Positions 34,201-43,037 of a stretch of 64,000 bases of DNA are shown here, piece by piece. The stretch is taken from the IMG/VR virus record IMGVR_UViG_3300042691_053984, positions 62,001 through 126,000 of that record; one strand, written 5' to 3'. The position numbers and the translations under genes were made by a program. Under the pieces are notes generated by a model. The model made no database searches. It was not told the DNA's origin and worked only from the letters and a program-made list of their open reading frames with translations. This DNA comes from a virus. Position 1 is the first letter of the stretch. Every line of letters begins with the position of its first letter.

Positions 34201-35122
34201 TTATGACGTCGAACTACCAGATAGTCAACTCGGATTTTTAAATCCCGAACAGGGTCAGCGTGCAGCCTTTGATCAAGGCTATTCATTTTTAACAGAACTA
34301 CAGAAAAAAGAGATTTATAAAAATCATATTGTAAGCATGCTTCTTGAGCATTATCTAAAAATAATGACAGGAATATCAACTAATGACTCTGAATTTCAGT
34401 TCTTGTTTAAAGATAGAGGATGGATTGACTCAGATTTGATCAAACTTTTGACAGACGTTCACATTGAAAACTACGTTTCATCAAAAGACAAACATAGACC
34501 TCGTACGAGAGGAAGGTTATTTTTTGATTTTGAGAATTATGCAGGAACACTTGATCCAAATTTGTCAACTAGCGATGTCACTGCACTGTCTCATTACACC
34601 AATAATTCAACCATATCAAAAGCAATAACTGATGCAAAATCTTCACTTTTGACATTATCAAGATCTCAGATAAATCCGTTATTGCACCAATTAAGTGTAA
34701 TATCAGAGTTCTCAAGAACATTTTCAAATGTTTCAAATCCTTCTAAGTTAGAAGAATACATTTTAACACCAAAGATATTCGATAGAATCTTTAATGTGAT
34801 GATTGACACAAACGCATTTACGATAGACGAGCAATTAACCAGAGCAACCTATCAGGGAAATTCTGAACTTGATTCTCTTTTAAGGCAAGGGATTATAACC
34901 CAAGTTGAGAAAGATACGTCAAATCAATTTTTAAACGCAGGACAAAACATTCAAGTTCAACCGCAAAACCTTAATATAGTAGCCAATCCACTGACTGGTA
35001 ATGCAGGTTCTCAAACACAAACAAAAGATTACGTTTTTGCAAAAAGAAATAGATCTGAAAACAACATCATATTTGAAAAATATTTTGTAGCTGTAAAAAC
35101 TTTTTCCGAGGAAGAATTCTGA
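31205..35122 (+). CDS. Very large predicted tail/baseplate protein
   Basis: The longest gene in the window (1305 residues). I see no enzymatic motif. It is rich in N, S, D and K, with long polar stretches and helical segments, as is common for baseplate or long structural proteins of myoviruses. It overlaps its upstream neighbour by four bases and its stop shares one base with the next start (TGATG). The line 31741-31800 has only 14 G/C of 60, among the most AT-rich of the lines I counted. Tail assignment is by context. Confidence 0.5.
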   Translation: MKDTFLISSQRSQVKTGNVETQPLPIILDDKNRLSADVSLNNVSYVVRRDETSQVTRGQSITSIVNDIKINNPILTTLRGENINRVDFDDANAVQQDQPIVSNDTISYSEYESLAGMSQSEPQIILLTDFKPIYSLQRLNENGVFFDKQNNIKKVKNHNIKHIIDFNKKISDKFETQLQNRVIDFNSKISHIENYLSFIKLVILESDNTNVFSKQILLSTTYDESYVPTNYSENMITSLEVKETLTPKLFLKNMGFDEEAVSENFLSTKIGFQFLTETKDAVKFHSPVLINLQDENKRNDSSKETIINKPINYYQFSDRLYLKDSSIPSLNFFRSYDPQDTEAIKNATPSQWSDGETVYGQPFYGFDVITPEAREYFSKLQTEFGSLQQNSFENLESDLAANIYDISKEFDMSNRLNLNETKVFLKTKFNYDVDLEEVKTSIFDSIFGYSGDDVATAAANTVKTSLGSVFSYQEGNIRVLPFEKKLPASLETSFVSGFSTNLARQKERIEQYAENLRLLIDNFSQAINKLNLLSIRDSNFSVSQLFYGDLINDLGLEYDNNTALNLSNSDKLIFSLFEWSFKDSYMSFLLFLYCIINDNNEKFRVVIEGQITKWITENVRYRLPSVSQETLSLQAFETVSTIRSLDFIAGSNNLLDVMYVTKFDLSEHLRNSPLIKSIKSRLMLPELQQIGQIGEATFYRNYPALKVAMSLFQSILKMIQTENPVNKYSFYGMFFSDGVDTSDGFFIGRKQSQYNGANVIQLMKNECLSVRTSVLCLLNVLKTLHVNCVNYKNFLNSLVSSTQYREISQIFSSDEKLINLLFDNRQHLSLIKNQFNLIKDSLVKPVTNIQNQSLSWESTSDLTTAPGQVQTDSSEIKSIDESLTGDRLYEILRAYLKEDVLSSHEATNLKIMTIGIPHKLFQNFLFDENARNTQRSRKNGLLTFEVYKVNQQHPDIILKPQMFTFEISRFPVMSDNLIQPVVRDSQSIYELINLVPTRRYDVELPDSQLGFLNPEQGQRAAFDQGYSFLTELQKKEIYKNHIVSMLLEHYLKIMTGISTNDSEFQFLFKDRGWIDSDLIKLLTDVHIENYVSSKDKHRPRTRGRLFFDFENYAGTLDPNLSTSDVTALSHYTNNSTISKAITDAKSSLLTLSRSQINPLLHQLSVISEFSRTFSNVSNPSKLEEYILTPKIFDRIFNVMIDTNAFTIDEQLTRATYQGNSELDSLLRQGIITQVEKDTSNQFLNAGQNIQVQPQNLNIVANPLTGNAGSQTQTKDYVFAKRNRSENNIIFEKYFVAVKTFSEEEF

Positions 35123-36849
35123 TGTCGCAACAAGGTTCAACAAATCCGTCAAGAGAAGTATCTGTGGCAGATGTTCCCGAGGTTAAAAATCTAAAAGTAA
35201 ATTTTGTGTACAATTATTTTGTTCCCGATGAAAAATTAAATGAAGCAAGCGGAATTCCTGATAAAGTTGTTTCAAACAGATCAATACTATTTGACCCAAA
35301 TCTTGAAAAATCTTTTACGTCTAGAATCCCAAGATATGTAGACATACAGTGGAAACCTGTTTTATCTCCAGGTGAACCAATCACTCCTTTTGAAGGTAAT
35401 GTTATTGCCTCAAACTTAGATAAAATAATTTCAGAAGATTCTTTTTCAAATAAAAATTTTATTGGTGTCACTTTTCAAGACGCTGACATTGATTCTAAAA
35501 TATTTTCAATGTTGTCTGGAACACTTGAGCAACTCAGATTAACTGAAGAAATTGATAGCGGTTTGAATTACGAACAATCATCTTTGGCATTAAGCAACTT
35601 GCTGCCAAACATAAGCAAAGACTTTGTCACAAATGGCCTTGTACAACCAACAAGATCTCATGGTGCGCGCTATTATTCAAACAATCCACAAGATTCACTA
35701 AATGAAGATGCTTATCTGTCGACCAAGATTCACGCATCTTTAGCGAAAGACATGATCAATAGGATCATTACAGATCCTCAATCGTCATATGACGCAGACC
35801 TACACGACATATATTCACGAATATCAACAATAATTTCAAATACAAATTCCCAAAATTCAGATGTAACAATCCAGCCTATAAGACATCAAGTAATATCAAA
35901 TTTAGGTGAAAATCCCAACAAGATGAAAATCGCAGGATTTGTCATAGACAAATATGAATTACTAGATAATGGAAATTATCAAAGATTGGGTTCAATCGTC
36001 ATTGAGAACCCATCAATCAATTCTCTAATAGATCCATTTATTAAATATGGAAAAACATATTGTTATTCGGTCAAAACCATATCAATGCTTACAATGGTGC
36101 TAATAGACAGAGATACTACAACGTTGGGACTGGCTGATATCCTGGTTTCATCAAAACCTGTCAAAAAATACGTTACGACCACAGAGACTTTGGCGCCTCA
36201 ACCTCCTACTGATATTTTATTTTTTTGGGATTATGAAACAGACAAGCTTGTGTTGAGTTGGTCGTTTCCAACCAATCCTCAAAGAGATATTAAAAAGTTT
36301 CAAGTATTTAGACGTCAGTTTTTAACTGACGCATTTGAATTGATAAAAGAATACGATTTTAACGATTCACTCGTAAAGTCAGCAAATCTAGAATCACCAG
36401 AAAAAAGACTTGTTGAAACTAAAAATTCACCGTCAACAGTTTACATAGACGATGATTTCAAAAAAGACTCTGTTTTTATCTACGCGTTATGTTCTGTTGA
36501 TGCGCATGGATTTACGTCTTGTTATAGTTCGCAATACAGGACGACATTTGACATCTTTAAGAATGAGTTAACATACGCCCAGATAAGTCAAAGTGGTGCC
36601 CCAAAGCAATATCCAAACATGTATGTAAGAGGTCGTGGGTTCACTAACGTGGGATATGTAAATGGGAATTATTCCAAAAGGGCGTTTTTGTATTTCACGC
36701 CTCAATTTTATCAGTTGAAAGAAAGAGACGGCAAGATAAACGACGTTGTTTCAACTAATCAAAATGGTGGTTCATATAAGTTTCAATTTATAAATGTAGA
36801 TAATCAAAAAAGCGAAATATTAAACGTCAAAATAGAAAATACGTTATGA
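35122..36849 (+). CDS. Predicted structural protein with fibronectin-III-like domain
   Basis: A 575-residue protein. The stretch PQPPTDILFFWDYETDKLVL followed by SWSFPTNPQRDIKKFQVFRR and a later YALCSVDAHGFTSCYSSQY is a recognisable fibronectin type III domain (P-x-x-P-x-x-L-x-x-x-W, then the Y/F-x-V-x-R strand). FN3 domains are common in tail and fibre proteins of phages. The N-terminal 300 residues are unrelated to known families as far as I can see. It follows the 1305-residue gene by a one-base overlap. Confidence 0.6.
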   Translation: MSQQGSTNPSREVSVADVPEVKNLKVNFVYNYFVPDEKLNEASGIPDKVVSNRSILFDPNLEKSFTSRIPRYVDIQWKPVLSPGEPITPFEGNVIASNLDKIISEDSFSNKNFIGVTFQDADIDSKIFSMLSGTLEQLRLTEEIDSGLNYEQSSLALSNLLPNISKDFVTNGLVQPTRSHGARYYSNNPQDSLNEDAYLSTKIHASLAKDMINRIITDPQSSYDADLHDIYSRISTIISNTNSQNSDVTIQPIRHQVISNLGENPNKMKIAGFVIDKYELLDNGNYQRLGSIVIENPSINSLIDPFIKYGKTYCYSVKTISMLTMVLIDRDTTTLGLADILVSSKPVKKYVTTTETLAPQPPTDILFFWDYETDKLVLSWSFPTNPQRDIKKFQVFRRQFLTDAFELIKEYDFNDSLVKSANLESPEKRLVETKNSPSTVYIDDDFKKDSVFIYALCSVDAHGFTSCYSSQYRTTFDIFKNELTYAQISQSGAPKQYPNMYVRGRGFTNVGYVNGNYSKRAFLYFTPQFYQLKERDGKINDVVSTNQNGGSYKFQFINVDNQKSEILNVKIENTL

Positions 36850-36938
36850 AAATGTTTTATCAAATTAATTTAACTGATGGCAAATTTTTCGTATCTTATA
36901 TACGTAAGACAAACATTACAAATAAGGTGTAAAAACAC

Positions 36939-37700
36939 ATGGGATTTCTTGATCATTCAACAAACAACATTATTCTTGATGCAGTTTTGACAGACGTTGG
37001 TAGACAGCTTCTGGCAAGAAATGACAACAGTTTTTCCATAAAAAAGTTTGCATTAGGCGACGATGAAATCAACTACTCAATTATAAAAAAGTACGGTAGA
37101 ACAGTAGGAAGGGAAAAAATTGAGAAGAATACTCCAATTTTTGAGGCATTGACGAATCAAGAGCATGCGCTCAAGTATAAGTTGAATACAGTATCAAATC
37201 CCAACTTGAACAACCTCCCAAGGCTTCAATTGTCAGGTGGAAATGTTTTTGATGTAGATGCGTTAGTTAACACAATAAAATTGAGTTTTGGATCGACTGA
37301 TTTTGGCGGAGCATTTGGCAACATAGGCCCAAGGCCATCAACGTCAGTGTCAGTAACCGTAGAACAGACTTCGTACACCCAATCAAATATTGAACCCGAA
37401 TTAAGAGACTCTGTGTTTACGGTAGACGTACCAGACATGCTTTGTTCAATTTCTGGTAATACACCAAACATGATTGATTCTCAAAAACGTGCAACCTATA
37501 CGATAAGAAGAATTGATGAGCAGAATTCATATGGTGGATCAAAGACAAGATTTACTATTGCGGCAAAAAGTTTAACAACTTCAATTTTTCAAATCTATGG
37601 TACGCCTTATGGGAATAGCACTTACATACGTTCCTACATTCGAGTAACAGGTCTCCAGTCTGGATCTGTTCTTGACATAAATCTCGATATTTATAGATAA
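36939..37700 (+). CDS. Predicted virion structural protein
   Basis: A 253-residue protein with an N-terminal module GFLDHSTNNIILDAVLTDVG followed by RQLLARNDNSFSIKKFALGD. It shares the L-D...L-D-x-x-x-T-x-x-G-R...F-x-x-G-D pattern with the protein at 27768 and seems to be a paralogous module. The C-terminal part ends in a beta-rich RVTGLQSGSVLDINLDIYR. A gap of 89 bases separates it from the FN3 gene, with AAGGTG eight bases before the ATG. It is probably a tail-associated protein. Confidence 0.6.
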   Translation: MGFLDHSTNNIILDAVLTDVGRQLLARNDNSFSIKKFALGDDEINYSIIKKYGRTVGREKIEKNTPIFEALTNQEHALKYKLNTVSNPNLNNLPRLQLSGGNVFDVDALVNTIKLSFGSTDFGGAFGNIGPRPSTSVSVTVEQTSYTQSNIEPELRDSVFTVDVPDMLCSISGNTPNMIDSQKRATYTIRRIDEQNSYGGSKTRFTIAAKSLTTSIFQIYGTPYGNSTYIRSYIRVTGLQSGSVLDINLDIYR

Positions 37701-37722
37701 GAAGATATTAGGATAACATCAC

Positions 37723-38958
37723 ATGGCAATTTTTAAAGACATAGCACCCTCTGACATCAAGACCGCAAGATCTTTTCTTAACCAGTTAATTGACGTCCTT
37801 CAGGAGGACATCAGCGGGTCAATCACGCGTAGAAAATATCAAGTGTTTGTAACTGGTGGAATTGGTCCTGGTGTCACAAGCTCCCTATATCAGACTGTCT
37901 ATGATCAAGATTTTACTTTACAGACAGCAAATCCTGTGTTTGATATGACATTCGGGATAAGACCTGGAGGAACAGTTGCATCAACGAGTCAGGTTGGATC
38001 TGACGCTTTTGGCAAAGAACTTTTTCCGTCTTCGTCAATGATGATGAGGGAAAAACTTGACATTTACAGGCAGTTTTCTCAAGCTCTTTTGGGAGACTCT
38101 TCTGCTGCATTTAAGGCACCGATGGACTCGACCACAACCTCTGACGTGATTGATACAGGGTTGTTCCTCGCATTCAAGAGACTGTTTGCAAGAGATCAGA
38201 TAAAGAGAGAGACGTTTGCAATGCGTTTTTATCAATCTGCAAGTTACGTTAGTGTATATGGAGGAGCAGATGCACCGCCAGCCGAGCATGCATACGGTCG
38301 TCCCAATCTTTGGGCAACGTCAACCACTGGTTCTACCATATACACTGACATTGGGTCAGCAAACAACAGATTGACACAAGTCGGTGGACAGTTTGGTTAC
38401 ATAGTAGATAGCGCAAACACCTCCAAAACAGTGGGATTGATGTTTTATGATCGTGGTGTTGCAGTGCTTGACCTTGCTAAGATTACATCCGGTTCACAAT
38501 TTATGTCAGGTACAATTGACGCGATAAATCCGGTAGGAAATATTACGTTGGGAGGTGTTGGTACCGAGACAGAAGATAGGTCTAAGTTCATACCTGATTT
38601 TGTAGTCTCTGCATCGATAGACAATGTTATTGATCATATTGCAGGTTGTAGGTTTGGATCAGGACCACAGTCAGCAATAACGTTCCAGAACGTCACAAAT
38701 ATAAACAGCACGTTGATTTTCTGTAGGGCGACGGCCGATGAATTTAATTATTCTACAAATCCGACGTTCACAGACCAAAATGGCAAATTAGTTGTCATAG
38801 ATCCAGGATTTGAAGATTCACAACAGACTTTTACCTTTGTGACGTCTGTCGGTTTATACGATGGAAATAATCGACTGCTTGCAGTCGCAAAATTGTCAAG
38901 ACCTGTTGAAAAATCACCTGAAAGAGATTTGACGTTAAGAATACGATTGGACTTCTAA
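37723..38958 (+). CDS. Predicted tail/baseplate structural protein
   Basis: A 411-residue protein starting MAIFKDIAPSDIKTARSFLN and ending in FVTSVGLYDGNNRLLAVAKL and PERDLTLRIRLDF. The ending is a module shared with the 841-residue protein downstream, whose end reads YVYITGLNFHDENLNVVAKT and DRIMFKVTLDL. The shared form is (V/I)T-x-(V/I)G-L-(Y/N)-x-x-x-x-L-x-V-x-A-K. Such a terminal module may dock different proteins to the same virion partner. No enzyme motif is seen. Assignment by context. Confidence 0.55.
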   Translation: MAIFKDIAPSDIKTARSFLNQLIDVLQEDISGSITRRKYQVFVTGGIGPGVTSSLYQTVYDQDFTLQTANPVFDMTFGIRPGGTVASTSQVGSDAFGKELFPSSSMMMREKLDIYRQFSQALLGDSSAAFKAPMDSTTTSDVIDTGLFLAFKRLFARDQIKRETFAMRFYQSASYVSVYGGADAPPAEHAYGRPNLWATSTTGSTIYTDIGSANNRLTQVGGQFGYIVDSANTSKTVGLMFYDRGVAVLDLAKITSGSQFMSGTIDAINPVGNITLGGVGTETEDRSKFIPDFVVSASIDNVIDHIAGCRFGSGPQSAITFQNVTNINSTLIFCRATADEFNYSTNPTFTDQNGKLVVIDPGFEDSQQTFTFVTSVGLYDGNNRLLAVAKLSRPVEKSPERDLTLRIRLDF

Positions 38959-38973
38959 TAAGGTCATAACCAC

Positions 38974-41499
38974 ATGTCGATCATTCCTGTCGTTCAAGGC
39001 GACTTAGAAACATTTAGCGTAATTACAAATCCGTTACGCACTTATTCTTCTTCGTCTCAAGGCGTAACAGGTTCGGTTTATGTTTTTTCGAGAAGAAGTC
39101 AACGAGAAAAAGATCTTGCGCCGTCTCCTGCGTTCATTGACTCTACTTATGATGATGAAGATATTAACGTATTTTTACAAGAATGCGTTTCAGCGGGAAA
39201 AATTGCAAAGCAATACACTGATTCCGGCGCCGAAGGCATTGAATACGCAGAAAATGCGACAAAGAAATTTGGCTCATTAATGAGTCAATATCTTGACAAG
39301 ATAAATAAGCAAGGCACCTCTGCTAGAAAGTTTAAATTTGTTGATGTGATCAGGTTCACTCCGACCACAAGGTTTACGTCAAATACCGTCAGAAAATTAG
39401 TCGTTAAAGATGTATTAAATTCATACTACAAAACAAGACAACCGTCAGCAAATTGGGCGTATACAAACTATAATACCCTAAATTTTTTCAAATCAGAAAC
39501 GGTTCCAGATAGTTCTGCGTTATTGTATCCAAATGTTGAAGGTCCGAGTGTTACTCGGCACGAAGGATACGTAACAGGAGCCTACAGTTTAAGCGGTTCG
39601 TTTTCATTTGATTTTTATATAAATCCCAGATATCAGCAGGCAGAGATTGATAGTGAATTTAAAGCAGGAACAATTTTTCATCTGTCTTCAAGTTACGCAT
39701 TATCATTAATTTCCGGTTCTGCAAAAGATCAAAACGGTCGTGCAACAGGATTCATGTTGCAACTACAACTCAGTCATAGCGCTGATATTTCACCGTCACA
39801 AGCAAATCAAGGTGTTTTCCCAAGAGACCTAGTCTTCAGGTCAAACGACAATTCATTAAAACTAAACAATTGGCACCATGTTGTGGTGAGGTGGGGAACA
39901 AATTTAATTAATGGTGGTTCTGGTAGTTTTAATATCGACGGCGTAGATGTTGGTGACATTGTGATTCCATCAGGAACCATTTCTCCAAAGTTATTTAACA
40001 TCTCTACCTCAGATCAACCGAGCGTTCTGTGTGTTGGAAATTATTGGGAAGGAAGAAATTATGGTGCGTCTGCACAATCTACGTTCTTTGCAAAAGATCC
40101 CGCAGACAGAGATGGCCTTGTTGTGATTGAGCCTTCTACCGGAGTAGAAGAGCCTAATTCATATGTTTTTGCGCATCCCTTAAGTGCTGAACTTCATGAT
40201 TTATCGATCAAGCGTTATTACATGACAGATGAAGACATACGCGCATCTGCAGGCTTAGGTCCGTCTCAATTAGATGAAAGAATTGCGTTGTATATTCCTC
40301 CTTTTTTTACTGAAGAGTCACCGTTTAGAAAAATGGTAAATGACCATGGCGGTGTGATGCAAACACCTTTTTTTGAAATAAACGGATCGACCAATGATCC
40401 ATTTAACGTTGCAATGTCGTTTGGCGTAAATGGGCACTACATAAACATTGAAAACTACGTAAGAGATTTTGCGAACAATTCGTATCCAAGGCTACATCAC
40501 ATGACCGGGTCTGTCATCACAGATTCAACGCAGGCACTCGAGGCAAATGACCACCTATATGGTGATCCATTCGTGAGGAGAAGAAATCTTCTTATTTTAC
40601 CTTGTGACGATGGAAAGTTTTTTCCCGATTATAGATTGCTCGGTAATGAAGTTAGACAAAACATGTTTGTAAATGACGAAAAGGTGATCGATTTTAGCCT
40701 TGTTAGTTTGAACGACTTGCTGTCAACTTCGTCATTGATATTCGGCACAACTTTTTCTGACGTGGAAGGACAGTCCCTGATATCAGATGATCTTCCTGAG
40801 GAACTCATTGGTCCAACACCTGAAAACCCTGAAAAACCACCTGGCGAAGCTTTCCTAAACTATCAAAGATTGGTAAATTACAATGTCTCAGCGGGCGCGT
40901 ACGACCCAGGAATTCATTCCTCGGCTCCGCTAACCATCTATCAGAGGACGCTCGATCCGTCATCAAATCAGGTGACATTCTTTGACATCAGTAATCTTTT
41001 CTATGGAAAACAGATAAAACCTGGTAGTTTTGTCATCTCTGATTCAAACATAACGGGTTCCGGTGGCGCCATCAAGATGACGCTTAGGGACGATGGTTTG
41101 GGCAACATCTATCGTGCGGATTGCAAAACGCCAGCATCAAAATGGAACAGCTGTGGTAACATATACTACAGTGAAGGTATCGTCGTAATTAAAAATCCGC
41201 ACCTATACTTCTTTGGCAAGAACGATTTTGATATCTCGTTCCGCGGAGAACAGAACATTCATACGTTAAAACTTGAGGTAATAGCCGCCTCAAATACATT
41301 GAACTCAAGCTCAAATCCCGGTTTCATACAGTTGCCTGCGTCTGGCATTGAGACCGACACAGATCCGAATTATGTTTACATCACCGGCCTTAATTTTCAC
41401 GATGAAAATTTGAACGTCGTTGCAAAGACGCAACTGGCGCAACCTATCGTAAAAAGACATGGAGATAGGATTATGTTCAAGGTCACGCTCGACCTATGA
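38974..41499 (+). CDS. Large predicted tail protein with LamG/concanavalin-like domain
   Basis: An 841-residue protein. Residues about 195-340 resemble a laminin-G/concanavalin-type lectin domain: GAYSLSGSFSFDFYINPRYQ, then NSLKLNNWHHVVVRWG and FNIDGVDVGDIVIPSG, the (W/N)-H-H-V-(V/A)-V-x-(W/Y) strand followed by the D-G strand. Such domains bind carbohydrates in tail fibres and receptor-binding proteins. The C-terminal end shares the module seen at the end of the preceding protein. It overlaps the gp4-like gene by four bases. A role in host-surface recognition is likely. Confidence 0.65.
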   Translation: MSIIPVVQGDLETFSVITNPLRTYSSSSQGVTGSVYVFSRRSQREKDLAPSPAFIDSTYDDEDINVFLQECVSAGKIAKQYTDSGAEGIEYAENATKKFGSLMSQYLDKINKQGTSARKFKFVDVIRFTPTTRFTSNTVRKLVVKDVLNSYYKTRQPSANWAYTNYNTLNFFKSETVPDSSALLYPNVEGPSVTRHEGYVTGAYSLSGSFSFDFYINPRYQQAEIDSEFKAGTIFHLSSSYALSLISGSAKDQNGRATGFMLQLQLSHSADISPSQANQGVFPRDLVFRSNDNSLKLNNWHHVVVRWGTNLINGGSGSFNIDGVDVGDIVIPSGTISPKLFNISTSDQPSVLCVGNYWEGRNYGASAQSTFFAKDPADRDGLVVIEPSTGVEEPNSYVFAHPLSAELHDLSIKRYYMTDEDIRASAGLGPSQLDERIALYIPPFFTEESPFRKMVNDHGGVMQTPFFEINGSTNDPFNVAMSFGVNGHYINIENYVRDFANNSYPRLHHMTGSVITDSTQALEANDHLYGDPFVRRRNLLILPCDDGKFFPDYRLLGNEVRQNMFVNDEKVIDFSLVSLNDLLSTSSLIFGTTFSDVEGQSLISDDLPEELIGPTPENPEKPPGEAFLNYQRLVNYNVSAGAYDPGIHSSAPLTIYQRTLDPSSNQVTFFDISNLFYGKQIKPGSFVISDSNITGSGGAIKMTLRDDGLGNIYRADCKTPASKWNSCGNIYYSEGIVVIKNPHLYFFGKNDFDISFRGEQNIHTLKLEVIAASNTLNSSSNPGFIQLPASGIETDTDPNYVYITGLNFHDENLNVVAKTQLAQPIVKRHGDRIMFKVTLDL

Positions 41500-41888
41500 A
41501 AAGACCTCGTAGACGAAGAGGACACTACAAGCGGGGGTCTTATATTTCTCTCAAGTCTGGCAAGGAATTTAAGTTCAGGTCTGGGTGGGAAGCAAATTAC
41601 ATGATTCACCTGGACAAGGATGGAAGCGTGTCTGATTGGTCATATGAGTCCGTGAGCATAGATTACGTAAGCAACGTCAGGACAGGCAGAAAGAGAAAAT
41701 ACTATCCTGATTTTATCGTTGAATATCTTGACGGTCGAAAGGAGCTGGTGGAGATAAAACCAAAAAAAAGGTTGAATCAACTCACGGTGAAGAAAAAGAT
41801 TGACGCTGCGACCGATTGGTGCTCGACGAATGCCTATACTTTCAAAGTTCTCACCGAGGTTGAGTTGAAACAGATGGGCGTGATTTAA
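41496..41888 (+). CDS. 4: Head completion nuclease (T4 gp4-like)
   Basis: A 130-residue PD-(D/E)XK nuclease matching T4 gp4 block by block: FKFRSGWEANYM (gp4: YRSNWE), RKRKYYPDFIVEYLDG and KELVEIKPKKRLN (gp4: E-I-K-P-K-K), and a C-terminal KVLTEVELKQMGV (gp4: ILTEDGLRALGF). The Glu of RSGWE, the Asp of YPDF and the Glu/Lys of EIKPKK are the catalytic residues. gp4 completes DNA-filled heads before tail joining in T4. Length 130 residues against 150 in T4. The start overlaps the preceding structural gene as ATGA. Confidence 0.88.
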   Translation: MKRPRRRRGHYKRGSYISLKSGKEFKFRSGWEANYMIHLDKDGSVSDWSYESVSIDYVSNVRTGRKRKYYPDFIVEYLDGRKELVEIKPKKRLNQLTVKKKIDAATDWCSTNAYTFKVLTEVELKQMGVI

Positions 41889-41910
41889 CGTGAATTTACT
41901 TCAATCGTAA

Positions 41911-42495
41911 ATGCCATTAGATATCAAGATGAACAAATTGATCATTGGGCTCGACGTATCAACGTCAGTGACAGGAGTGTGTATCATAAATCCAGAATCC
42001 AGTCAGATCGTCGGTGGATCTCACATTCTCAAGATAGACAGGATTGAATTTAAAGGTGCCGATTCCTTGTGGAAAAAGGCAGATATGGTCTCAGGTGCCC
42101 TTGAGGAAATTAAGGGGATGTACCCAGGGTCGGAATGGAATTTTGCACTAGAAGAACCGCTCCTGGGCTTCCAGAAGGGAATGTCGTCGGCGGCGACAAT
42201 CACTACCTTGATGAGGTTCAACGGAATCGTCTCCTACATAGGCAGGCGTGTGTTCTCCGTAGATCCGGTGTATATCTCTGCGGCCCATGCAAGGAAATTG
42301 TGTGGTATAAAGATGCAACGTACATCAGTCGCAGGAATGAGTGGAAAGGAACAAGTCTTTAAATACATGACAGAAAATGATCTGAGTCACGTTGTATGGC
42401 CGAAAAAAAAGAACGGTGCTGCGGTTGACTGGTCTCGAGATGCCACTGATGCTTACGTCATTGCGCGTGCACATTGTTTGCAAGTGAATACTTAA
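41911..42495 (+). CDS. RuvC-like Holliday junction resolvase
   Basis: A 194-residue protein of the RNase H fold. The first catalytic Asp (residue 15) lies in LIIGLDVSTSVTGVCII, a Glu in NFALEEPLLGF, and the C-terminal Asp pair in DWSRDATDAYVIARAH. This D-E-D-D order is typical of RuvC-type and related resolvases. It should cut branched DNA during phage recombination-dependent replication or before packaging. The ATG at 41911 and the in-frame ATG at 41929 are both possible starts and neither has a clear ribosome site. Confidence 0.82.
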   Translation: MPLDIKMNKLIIGLDVSTSVTGVCIINPESSQIVGGSHILKIDRIEFKGADSLWKKADMVSGALEEIKGMYPGSEWNFALEEPLLGFQKGMSSAATITTLMRFNGIVSYIGRRVFSVDPVYISAAHARKLCGIKMQRTSVAGMSGKEQVFKYMTENDLSHVVWPKKKNGAAVDWSRDATDAYVIARAHCLQVNT

Positions 42496-42499
42496 TGTC

Positions 42500-43027
42500 A
42501 TGAATCATGATACGCGCCTCCTAAAAACCCTTATAAGAGAGTATCTCATAATCGAAGGATACTACGACTTGAGCCGTATGAGACCAACACCCAGCATCAA
42601 ATACGTCATTGATGAATGGGTGAGGTCAGGTAATAAGGCGTATGATCCTGACGAAACCTATCATGCTATGTATCCCGCGGAGGAAATCTGGCCATACAGG
42701 GAGTACTCATGGAGTTCAGAGACCGCAGCCGGACAAGATGTGATTGGTAAGGACATGAATCCTTACCAAGACAAATGGCACTTTGTTCCAATGGATGATG
42801 AAGGCCTTGTTGTAGGTCGATCACGGTGGGATTTCATGGTGGAAGAGTTGAGGAAGAAAGGATGGAAACCAACTGACCCTCTGTACTTTGAAATCGGTAA
42901 GAACGGTGTTGCTAAGGTGGGGGAAGGTAATCACCGTCTTGCAATTGCAAGGGAACTGGACATGATGGTGCCTGTCTTGTTCTCTTTCAAACAACACGTC
43001 GAAAAATCACGTGCATCAAACGTCTAG
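42500..43027 (+). CDS. ParB/sulfiredoxin-fold-like protein, possible head cargo
   Basis: A 175-residue protein. The C-terminal part (LYFEIGKNGVAKVGEGNHRL then AIARELDMMVPVLF) fits the ParB/Srx-like fold, where (V/A)-x-(D/E)-G-N/H-H-R-x-x-A is the nucleotide-binding loop. The N-terminus TRLLKTLIREYLIIEG matches the L-K-x-L-I-x-E helix pattern shared by several head-region proteins. The start lies two bases after the RuvC-like stop. Whether it hydrolyses nucleotide is unknown. It may be a virion cargo protein rather than a partition protein. Confidence 0.55.
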   Translation: MNHDTRLLKTLIREYLIIEGYYDLSRMRPTPSIKYVIDEWVRSGNKAYDPDETYHAMYPAEEIWPYREYSWSSETAAGQDVIGKDMNPYQDKWHFVPMDDEGLVVGRSRWDFMVEELRKKGWKPTDPLYFEIGKNGVAKVGEGNHRLAIARELDMMVPVLFSFKQHVEKSRASNV

Positions 43028-43037
43028 GAAGTGCTAC

